A DNA stretch of 64,000 nucleotides from Nonomuraea dietziae (GTDB taxonomy: Bacteria > Actinomycetota > Actinomycetes > Streptosporangiales > Streptosporangiaceae): NCBI RefSeq assembly GCF_014195505.1, contig NZ_JACIBV010000001.1:7750001-7814000 (forward strand). Direction: 5' to 3'. Below the pieces are notes generated by a model. It saw nothing but the letters and a program-made list of their open reading frames with translations, did no database searches and was not told where the DNA came from. Positions 1-6,611 of the stretch are shown piece after piece; the first letter of the stretch is position 1; every line of letters begins with the position of its first letter. The position numbers and the translations under genes were made by a program.

Positions 1-2
1 GC

Positions 3-737
3 GGGGTGCGCAGGCTGCCCGCGAGGACGGGCAGGCCGCACCTCATGGCGCTGCTGCAGGCGATGTTCGGCCTGCCGCGCACCGCCCCTGGGGTGGCGGA
101 GCCGCCCCTCGCGGCGGCGCTCGAACAGCTCGGCAGGGTGGTACGGCGGCGCGGCCTGGTCGTGGTGGTCTCCGACTTCCTCGACGACCCGCCCTCGTGG
201 GAGGGGCCGTTGCGGCGCCTCGGGGTCAGGCACCAGGTGCTGGCCGTGGAGGTCGTCGACCCTCGCGAGCTGGCCCTGCCCGACGTCGGGGTGCTGACGC
301 TGATCGACCCCGAGAGCGGCAGGCGCAGGGAGGTGTCCACGGGCGACGCCAGGCTGCGCCTGCGGTACGCCGAAGCGGCCGCCGCCCAGCGCGCGGCCAT
401 CTCGGCGGCGCTGCGCGGGACGGGCGCCACGCACCTGCGGTTGCGCACGGACGGCGACTGGGTGCGTGACCTCGTCGAGCACGTGCTGCGCCAGCGCAGG
501 CTCGCGCGCCTGGCCCCGGCGCCCCGCGCCACCGCCGTGCGCGGGGGTTCCGACGGGGACACCACCTCGGGCCCCTCGTCCCCGGACCGGAGCGAGGGCC
601 GAGGCCCCCGGGGGAGCGAGGGCCGAGGCCTCCGGGGGAGCGAGGGCCGAGGCCTCCGGGGGAGTGGGGTCGTCCCCGAAGGCCACGCCGCTCCTGGCGG
701 GCCGTGGGGGAGAGGGCCGGGAGGTGAGGCGGCATGA
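3..737 (+). CDS. DUF58 family protein, C-terminal part (cut by window edge)
   Basis: The reading frame is open to the left edge, so this is the 3' part of a longer gene. The visible part has the DUF58 C-terminal half: a hydrophobic strand LVVVVSDFLD near residue 48, then PSWEGPLRRLGVRHQVLAVEV and ELALPDVGVLTLIDPE. DUF58 proteins have a degenerate VWA-like fold and are normally encoded beside MoxR ATPases and VWA proteins. The tail after about residue 170 is a low-complexity Gly/Arg/Glu region made of three copies of an 8-residue repeat. The stop overlaps the next start by ATGA, so the two are translationally coupled. A GTG at 6 could serve as a start, but the domain would then be too short, so I treat the gene as truncated. 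Confidence 0.85.
   Translation, partial: GVRRLPARTGRPHLMALLQAMFGLPRTAPGVAEPPLAAALEQLGRVVRRRGLVVVVSDFLDDPPSWEGPLRRLGVRHQVLAVEVVDPRELALPDVGVLTLIDPESGRRREVSTGDARLRLRYAEAAAAQRAAISAALRGTGATHLRLRTDGDWVRDLVEHVLRQRRLARLAPAPRATAVRGGSDGDTTSGPSSPDRSEGRGPRGSEGRGLRGSEGRGLRGSGVVPEGHAAPGGPWGRGPGGEAA
591..662 (+). repeat. 3 x 24-bp tandem repeat inside the DUF58 gene
   Basis: Three consecutive 24-bp units starting AGCGAGGGCCGAGGC at 591, 615 and 639. They are identical except for one base in the first unit (CCC instead of CTC). They encode SEGRG(P/L)RG three times in the disordered C-terminal tail. The period is a multiple of three, so copy number can change without breaking the frame. Confidence 0.95.
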
Positions 738-1675
738 GCCTGCTGGCGCCCATCTGGCTGCTCCTGCTGATCCCCGTGGGGCTCATCGCCGTCACCTACG
801 TCGTGATGTCGAGGCGGCGCAGCGCCTACGCCGTCCGTTTCAGCAACCTCGACCTGCTGGACAAGGTCGCGCCCAAGAGCCCCGGCTGGCGCAGGCACGC
901 CCCCGCCGCGGCGCTGCTGGCGATGCTGGTGCTGCTCGTGGTGGGCTTCGCCAGGCCGACGGCGCAGGTCCAGGTCCCGAGGGAGCGAGCGACGATCATG
1001 GTCGCGTTCGACGTCTCCGCCTCGATGGAGGCCACGGACGTCGCGCCCGACCGCTTCACCGCCGCCCGCGAGGCCGCCCGCCAGTTCGTCGAGGGCCTGC
1101 CGCCGCGCTTCAACCTGGGCCTGGTCGCCTTCTCCGGTCAGGCGTCGGTGGCCGTTCCGCCGACCACGGACAGGCAGGCGGTGCTGGCCGCGCTGGGCAG
1201 GCTCACCACCGCCTCGGGCACGGCGATCGGCGAGGCCGTCCACTCCTCGTTGGAGGCCATCCAGCGGCTCGACACCGAGCAGGAGCCGCCGCCCGCGCAC
1301 ATCGTGCTGCTGTCGGACGGCTCCAACACCACCGGCCGTCCCCTTCCGGAGGCCGCGAGGGCGGCCGCCGAGCGAGGGGTGCCCGTCACGACCATCGCGT
1401 ACGGCACGCAGACCGGCACCATCGACATCCAGGGCAACCAGATCCCCGTTCCCGTCGACGCCCCCGCGCTCCAGGAGCTGGCACGTTCGGCGGGCGGCGG
1501 CTTCTACGAGGCGGCCAGCGGCGACGAGTTGCAGGCGGTCTACGACGACATCGGCACCTCGGTCGGCTACCGGACGGAGCGGCAGGAGATCTGGCCGTGG
1601 TTCGTCGGAGCGGGCCTGCTGCTGGCCGCGCTGGCGGCGATCGGCTCGATGCTGTGGTTCTCGAGGCTGCCATGA
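734..1675 (+). CDS. VWA domain membrane protein (BatA-like)
   Basis: A 313-residue protein with two N-terminal membrane helices (about residues 5-25 and 55-75), a von Willebrand A domain (about 85-280) and a C-terminal membrane helix (about 290-310). The MIDAS metal site is visible as DVSAS near residue 94, with the later T and D positions in TASGTAIGEA and LLSDGSN. This topology is that of BatA-type proteins of the MoxR/DUF58/VWA cluster, proposed to act with a MoxR ATPase in folding or metal insertion of partner proteins. It overlaps the DUF58 gene upstream (ATGA) and the protease gene downstream (ATGA), so it sits in an operon. The target of the complex cannot be read from this window. Confidence 0.9.
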   Translation: MSLLAPIWLLLLIPVGLIAVTYVVMSRRRSAYAVRFSNLDLLDKVAPKSPGWRRHAPAAALLAMLVLLVVGFARPTAQVQVPRERATIMVAFDVSASMEATDVAPDRFTAAREAARQFVEGLPPRFNLGLVAFSGQASVAVPPTTDRQAVLAALGRLTTASGTAIGEAVHSSLEAIQRLDTEQEPPPAHIVLLSDGSNTTGRPLPEAARAAAERGVPVTTIAYGTQTGTIDIQGNQIPVPVDAPALQELARSAGGGFYEAASGDELQAVYDDIGTSVGYRTERQEIWPWFVGAGLLLAALAAIGSMLWFSRLP

Positions 1676-2574
1676 CCACGACGAGGGATCACGCCATGAA
1701 CGGTCTGGGCGAGCCGCGAGGCCCCGACTTCCGCTCGGGCACGCTGCCCGGGCACCAGCAGGGGCCGCCGCCACCAACGCCTGTCGCGGACGGCAGGGTG
1801 GCGGCCGCCCCCAGAGGCCGCCTCCTGGTGACCGCCGCGCTCGTCGCCGCGCTCACCGGCGGGGCGGCGGGTGTCGCGGGGGCGCGGCTCATCGAAGGGT
1901 CCGAGCCCGCCCCCGCGGCCCTGCCCCGCGTCCCCGCCGCCCAGCCCCCAGGCCAGGGGCAGGGCCAGGGACAGGGCAGGACACCGGCACAGGCGCTCAG
2001 CGCCACCGCCGCCCAGGTGCTGCCCAGCGTGGTCTCCGTCGAGACCAGGAGGGGCAGCGGCTCGGGCTTCGTGATCGACGGCAGCGGCCACGTGCTGACC
2101 AACGCCCATGTCGTCGGCCGCGGCAGCACCGCTACCGTGGTGTTGAACGACGGACGCAGGCTGGGCGCCACGGTGGTCGGCGAGGACGAGGACGAGGATC
2201 TGGCCGTCCTGAGGGTCGGAGACGCCTCGGGCCTCACCCCCGCCAGGCTCGGCAGGTCGAGCGAGCTGGCCGTCGGCGACCAGGTGCTGGCCATCGGCCC
2301 CCCTCTCGGCCTGTCGGGGACGGTGACCGCGGGCATCGTCAGCGCTCTGGACAGGGAGGTGGGGCTGGGCGGCAGCAGCAGGCGCACCGCCGTACAGACC
2401 GACGCCTCCATCAACCCGGGCAACTCCGGTGGCCCGCTGGTCAACGCCAGGGGAGAGGTGGTGGGGGTGAACACCGCGATCGCGACGAGCAGGGGCGGAG
2501 GCAACATCGGGATCGGCTTCGCGATTCCGATCGACAGAGCCGCTCCGATCGCGGAAAGCATCATCCGAAACTAG
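1672..2574 (+). CDS. HtrA/DegP-like trypsin-fold serine protease, membrane anchored, no PDZ domain
   Basis: A 300-residue protein. It has an N-terminal cytoplasmic Pro-rich segment, one membrane helix (about 50-72), a Gln/Gly linker and a trypsin-2 protease domain. The catalytic triad is visible: His146 in TNAHVVG, Asp176 in EDEDLAVL and Ser252 in NPGNSGGPL. The domain ends with the usual GIGFAIPID strand and the protein stops there, so the PDZ domain of classic HtrA proteins is missing. The start chosen is the ATG overlapping the upstream VWA stop (ATGA). Location outside the membrane is inferred from the helix. A two-component system follows 10 nt later, which fits a role in envelope protein quality control, but that link is inference. 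Confidence 0.92.
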   Translation: MTTTRDHAMNGLGEPRGPDFRSGTLPGHQQGPPPPTPVADGRVAAAPRGRLLVTAALVAALTGGAAGVAGARLIEGSEPAPAALPRVPAAQPPGQGQGQGQGRTPAQALSATAAQVLPSVVSVETRRGSGSGFVIDGSGHVLTNAHVVGRGSTATVVLNDGRRLGATVVGEDEDEDLAVLRVGDASGLTPARLGRSSELAVGDQVLAIGPPLGLSGTVTAGIVSALDREVGLGGSSRRTAVQTDASINPGNSGGPLVNARGEVVGVNTAIATSRGGGNIGIGFAIPIDRAAPIAESIIRN

Positions 2575-2584
2575 GGTGCACAGC

Positions 2585-3247
2585 ATGCGACTACTGGTCG
2601 TCGAAGACGAGGAGGACCTGGTCGACGCGTTGCGTGTCGGCCTGATCCGGGCCGGCTACGCCGTGGACGTCGCCTACGACGCCCCCTCGGCGGCGGAGAA
2701 GCTCCAGGTGAACACCTATGACCTGGTGCTGCTCGACCTGAACCTGCCAGGTGGCGACGGCTTCCAGCTCTGCCGTACGGCCAGGGCCTCGGGAAGCGGG
2801 GTGCGGATCATCATGGTGACCGCCCGCGACCGCCTCGACGACAGGGTCAGGGGCCTGGACGAGGGCGCGGACGACTACCTGGTCAAGCCGTTCGCCTTTC
2901 CCGAGCTGCTGGCCAGGGTGCGGGCGCTGCTGCGCAGAGAGACCGGCGGGACCTCCGTGCTCGAGGTGGGAGCGCTGCGGATCGACACCGCGCGCATGGA
3001 GGTCTCGCTCGGCGGCAGGTCGCTGGCGCTGACCCCCAAGGAGTACGGCGTGCTGCACTACCTCATGACCAAGCCGGGCCATGTGGTCTCCAGCGAGGAG
3101 CTGCTGGAGCACGTGTGGGACGAGCACGCCGACCCCTTCACCAACACCGTCCGCGTCACGGTCGGCAACCTGCGCCGCAAGCTGCAGGAGGAGGGGCTGA
3201 TCGAGACGGTGATCAGCAGGGGGTACCGGCTGAGGGAGGACGCGTGA
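2585..3247 (+). CDS. OmpR/PhoB-family response regulator
   Basis: A 220-residue regulator. The receiver domain has acidic residues in VVEDEED, the phospho-acceptor Asp51 in LLDLNLPG, the switch Thr in MVTARD and Lys101 in DDYLVKPF. The C-terminal winged helix (about 125-218) has LTPKEYGVLHYLM and the recognition region FTNTVRVTVGNLRRKL. I chose ATG 2585, preceded by AGGG, which gives the normal family N-terminus; GTG 2576 would add three residues. The stop overlaps the histidine kinase start (GTGA). Its DNA targets are unknown; the adjacent protease gene is one candidate. Confidence 0.93.
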   Translation: MRLLVVEDEEDLVDALRVGLIRAGYAVDVAYDAPSAAEKLQVNTYDLVLLDLNLPGGDGFQLCRTARASGSGVRIIMVTARDRLDDRVRGLDEGADDYLVKPFAFPELLARVRALLRRETGGTSVLEVGALRIDTARMEVSLGGRSLALTPKEYGVLHYLMTKPGHVVSSEELLEHVWDEHADPFTNTVRVTVGNLRRKLQEEGLIETVISRGYRLREDA

Positions 3248-4431
3248 TCCACACCATCAGGTTCAGGATGACCGTGCTCTACTCGGCGCTGCTGTTCACG
3301 CTGGCCGCTCTGGTTCTGGGCGGCATCTACTACGTGGTGTCCGCCTCGACCGAGCAGCGCCCCTACACCACCGAGTACGCCAAGACCTACCGCTCCAACG
3401 GCGAGTACCTGGGCAAGGCCCCGGTGGTCTTCGTCGAGGAGGTCGAGAACGCCATCAACGTCAAGACGATGGCCACGCTGCGCGACTACTCCCTGGCCAC
3501 GCTCGCCTTCCTCTTCGTGGCCAGCCTCCTCATCGGCTGGATCCTGTCGGGCAGGGTGCTGCGCCCGGTCAGGGCGATCACCCGCACCACCGACGAGATC
3601 CAGGCCACCGACCTGTCCAGGAGGATCAGGCTCGAAGGACCGAAGGACGAGCTGCGCGACCTGGCCGACACCGTCGACACGATGCTCGACAGGCTGGAGG
3701 AGGCCTTCAGGGCGCAGCGCCAGCTCATCGACGACGCCTCGCACGAGCTGCGCAGCCCGTTGACGATCATCAGGACCAACGTCGACGCGGTCCTGGCCTC
3801 GCCCGAGGCCACCGAGGAGGAGCGGGTCCGCGCGGTCGCCATCGTGGACCGCGCGACCACGCGCATGACCAGGCTGGTGGAGGATCTGCTGGCCAGCGCC
3901 AGGCGCCAGGGCACCGCCTTCGCCGACAGCGACCTCGACCTGGCCCAGGTGGCCGACGAGGCCGCCGAGGAGTACACCGCGCTGGCTCAGGCCCGCGGCC
4001 TCACGCTGACCAGGTCGCTGACCGGCGAGCTGCCCATGACAGGCGATCACGACGCGCTGCGCAGGGCGGTGGCCAACCTGCTGTCCAACGCCGTACGGCT
4101 CTCGCCCCCCGGCGGCACGGTCGAGGTGGCGGCGGGCAGGCAGGGCGGCTGGCTCTGGACGGCCGTCCGCGACGGGGGCCCCGGCCTCTCCGAGGAGGAC
4201 AGGCCGCGCGTCTTCGACAGGTTCTGGCGCGGCGAGGCCAGCCGCAGGGACCGGCACACCGGGCTTGGCCTGGCGATCGTCAGGCAGATCGTGGAGTCGC
4301 ACGGAGGGCGGGTGGCGGTCTTCTCCCAGTTGGGCGAGGGCAGCACGTTCGTGCTCTGGCTGCCGTCGCGCGAGGGTGCCGAGAGCCCGGTGCCGACGAT
4401 CAATCCCCTCGCTGGTGTCGTGAACATATAG
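3244..4431 (+). CDS. Sensor histidine kinase with HAMP domain
   Basis: A 395-residue membrane kinase, partner of the response regulator it overlaps by GTGA. Membrane helices at about 9-31 and 80-104 flank a short extracytoplasmic loop of about 48 residues, so ligand sensing outside the cell is limited. A HAMP linker follows (RAITRTTDEIQATDLSRRI), then the HisKA domain with the phospho-acceptor in DDASHELRSPLT, and an ATPase domain with N box NLLSNAVRLSP, G1 box VRDGGPGLS and G2 box TGLGLAIVRQI. All boxes are intact. The start GTG is fixed by the overlap with the upstream stop. Confidence 0.93.
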   Translation: MIHTIRFRMTVLYSALLFTLAALVLGGIYYVVSASTEQRPYTTEYAKTYRSNGEYLGKAPVVFVEEVENAINVKTMATLRDYSLATLAFLFVASLLIGWILSGRVLRPVRAITRTTDEIQATDLSRRIRLEGPKDELRDLADTVDTMLDRLEEAFRAQRQLIDDASHELRSPLTIIRTNVDAVLASPEATEEERVRAVAIVDRATTRMTRLVEDLLASARRQGTAFADSDLDLAQVADEAAEEYTALAQARGLTLTRSLTGELPMTGDHDALRRAVANLLSNAVRLSPPGGTVEVAAGRQGGWLWTAVRDGGPGLSEEDRPRVFDRFWRGEASRRDRHTGLGLAIVRQIVESHGGRVAVFSQLGEGSTFVLWLPSREGAESPVPTINPLAGVVNI

Positions 4432-4474
4432 GTTGGCTCGGAATACGAGGAAATCTGAGTCATTGGCGGGATAT

Positions 4475-5944
4475 ATGCCGGAAATGCTGGACGGGCGCTA
4501 CCAGCTGGACGAGCCGATCGGGCGCGGCGGTATGGGCGAGGTCTGGCGGGGACACGACCCGCGGACCGGCAGGGCGGTGGCCGTCAAGATCCTCGCGCCA
4601 CAGGTGACACAGCCCGCCGCCCGCGAGCGCTTCGCCCGCGAGGCGAGGGCCGCGGCGCAGATCGTGCACTCCAACGTGGTCACCGTCTTCGACACCGGTG
4701 AGCAGGACGGCCGCCCCTACCTGGTGATGGAGCTGCTGACGGGCCGCAGCCTGGCCGACGAGCTGACCGACGGCCACAGGTACGGCATCGCCGAGGTGTG
4801 CCGCCTGATGAGCCAGGCCGCCTCCGGCCTCGACGCCGCGCACAAGGCCGGGGTGATCCACCGCGACATCAAGCCCGCCAACCTGCACAGGACGGCCGAC
4901 GGCACCCTCAAGATCGTCGACTTCGGCATCGCCCAGGTGGCCAGCGAGACCTCCCGCCTCACGACGGTCGGCACGGTCGTCGGCACCGCCGCCTACCTCG
5001 CCCCCGAGCAGATCAACGGGGAGGCGGGCACCGCGGCCTCCGACCTCTACGCCCTCGGCTGCGTCGCCTACGAGTTGCTGTGCGGGCAGCCGCCCTTCTC
5101 GGGCGGGGCCGCCGACCTGATGCGCAAGCACATCTTCGAGCCGCCCGTGCCGCCCGCCCAGATCAGGCCCGACGTGCCTGCGGGGCTGGACAGGCTCATC
5201 GTCGCCATGCTCGCCAAGGAGCCCGCAGGCCGTCCCGCCAACGCAGAGCAGGTACGGCAGGCCTTCGCGGCCTTCGCCTTCCCCGCCGCGACGGCCCCGA
5301 ATCCCACGGCCGTCATGCCGGCGCCCGACGCCGCGGCGACGGCGGACCCGCGCAGGGGCGCCACGATGCCGGTGACGGGCGCGTGGGCGGCCGAGCCTCC
5401 CGCCCCCTCCGGGCCGAGCCGGCAGAACAGGCGGCTGATCCTGCAGGCGGTGGCCGGTGTGGCGGTGATCGCGGCGGTGGCTCTCGGCGTGACGCTGCTC
5501 AACGGCCGCTCGGGCACGCCGTCCCCGACGCCCACGAACGCGCCCGTCTCCACGCCCGCCACGCAGCCCGCGCCTGAGCCGACCCCCTCACCGACCCCGG
5601 TGGAGTCGCTGCGGGAGACGGGCTCGCCCGAGCCGGAGGACGACGAAGGCGGCGACGACGGCGAGACCAAGGCCTACACGCCCTCCGGCGGCTGGCAGAA
5701 GTGGCTCGGTGAGTTCGACAGGGCTGTCCTGCTGCAGGAGGCCGAGGGCGGCATCGACCCGAAGACCGCCGCCAAGGCGCACGAGCAGATCCGCGAGGCG
5801 GCCAGGGCGGCGGTGGCGGGTGACGAGAGCGCGGCTCAGGACAAGGTCCTGGGCCTGACCCGTGACCTGTTCAAGGATCTGCGCAAGGGCAAGCTCAGGA
5901 ACGGTCCGCTGACGGACTTCCTCAAGGGCGCGGGCCTGCGCTAG
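4475..5944 (+). CDS. PknB-type transmembrane Ser/Thr protein kinase
   Basis: A kinase of about 489 residues. The N-terminal catalytic domain has the Gly-rich loop IGRGGMGEVWRG, the ATP lysine in AVAVKIL, the catalytic loop HRDIKPANL, the DFG motif in VDFGIAQ and the APE helix in YLAPEQ. After about residue 265 comes a Pro/Ala linker, then one membrane helix (about 322-344), a second Thr/Pro-rich stretch and a C-terminal domain of about 110 residues rich in charged helices. No PASTA repeats are present, so this is not the classic peptidoglycan-sensing PknB. I chose ATG 4475, with GGCGGG four nt upstream; TTG 4433 would add 14 residues. It ends convergently, overlapping the qcrB remnant by three to four nt. 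Confidence 0.92.
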   Translation: MPEMLDGRYQLDEPIGRGGMGEVWRGHDPRTGRAVAVKILAPQVTQPAARERFAREARAAAQIVHSNVVTVFDTGEQDGRPYLVMELLTGRSLADELTDGHRYGIAEVCRLMSQAASGLDAAHKAGVIHRDIKPANLHRTADGTLKIVDFGIAQVASETSRLTTVGTVVGTAAYLAPEQINGEAGTAASDLYALGCVAYELLCGQPPFSGGAADLMRKHIFEPPVPPAQIRPDVPAGLDRLIVAMLAKEPAGRPANAEQVRQAFAAFAFPAATAPNPTAVMPAPDAAATADPRRGATMPVTGAWAAEPPAPSGPSRQNRRLILQAVAGVAVIAAVALGVTLLNGRSGTPSPTPTNAPVSTPATQPAPEPTPSPTPVESLRETGSPEPEDDEGGDDGETKAYTPSGGWQKWLGEFDRAVLLQEAEGGIDPKTAAKAHEQIREAARAAVAGDESAAQDKVLGLTRDLFKDLRKGKLRNGPLTDFLKGAGLR

Positions 5945-6416
5945 CGGCCCCTGGCCCTGCACACCGCCAGCGTGACGGCGTAGGCGAGGGGCGGAAGCAC
6001 GAGGACGGCGACGCGCAGGCCGTACAGGACGACGGGGTGGGCGGTCCACGTGGCCGCCCAGACCACGGTGAACAACGTGATCACCGTGATCCCGAGGGCG
6101 GTGCGGGCGGGGGCGGCGCCCGGTCCCCTCCGAACAGGAACGCCGACAGGTGGGTGCCGACCAGGGGGATCGACAGCAGCGGGCTGCCGGCCTGGCGCAG
6201 GCCCGTCCCGCCGAGCTGGTCGGCGGGTAACGAGACGCCGGGGAACGACTCGAACAGCACCAGGGCGAAGAGCGTCACGCCGATCATCCAGGTCAGCTCG
6301 CGCGGCCTGCGAGCCGGCGGCCGAGGCCCAGCCGGTCGTCCAGATAGCTCGCCGTGCCTGTCGCCGCGCGCGCGGAGCCCGCCAGGAGCCTTTCGAGCCG
6401 GGTGGGGGTGGCCATG
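5941..6416 (-). pseudogene. qcrB: qcrB (cytochrome bc1 cytochrome b) remnant: three fragments joined by two deletions
   Basis: The minus strand carries three pieces of a cytochrome b protein in changing frames. Piece 1 starts at ATG 6416 (MATPTRLERLLAG...SYLDDRLG) and hits a TGA about 40 codons in. Piece 2 is in another frame: RELTWMIGVTLFALVLFES, then VSLPADQLGGTGLR and LLSIPLVGTHLSAFLFGG, which match the segment after the haem helices in actinobacterial QcrB. Piece 3, in a third frame, reads ALGITVITLF and RVAVLVLPPLAYAVTLAVC, the last membrane helix of QcrB. The helices with haem-ligand histidines and the middle of the protein are missing. Normal QcrB has about 540 residues; here there are about 155 codons. 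A working copy must be elsewhere if the organism respires through bc1. Family matching is by recognition, not alignment. Confidence 0.7.
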
Positions 6417-6452
6417 ACGCGATTGTGCGCCGCATATGGCGAGGTTCAAGAA

Positions 6453-6506
6453 ATTGGTTTACACCAATTGGTATAAACCACTTGAATTTCAGTGGATTAG
6501 ACCGGT
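6453..6506. promoter_or_regulatory. Three GntR/HutC (DasR-like) operators upstream of ppdK
   Basis: Site 1 (6453-6468) is ATTGGTTTACACCAAT with perfect 6-bp arms. Site 2 (6467-6482) is ATTGGTATAAACCACT. Site 3 (6491-6506) is AGTGGATTAGACCGGT. Sites 1 and 2 both fit the HutC-subfamily pattern GT-N-TA-N-AC. All three resemble the DasR dre consensus A(G/C)TGGTCTAGACCA(G/C)T known from Streptomyces. They lie 106-159 nt before the ppdK start, in an otherwise AT-rich promoter region. Which regulator binds is inference. Confidence 0.6.
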
Positions 6507-6611
6507 GAATACTGCCTGACCTGGTGAAACGTGGACTTAACCAAGGGGTGCAGTTTCAAGTCGGTCTTTATCGGTAGAGTCCGGGACGGAGGCGTTCACA
6601 AAGGAGTTGTG

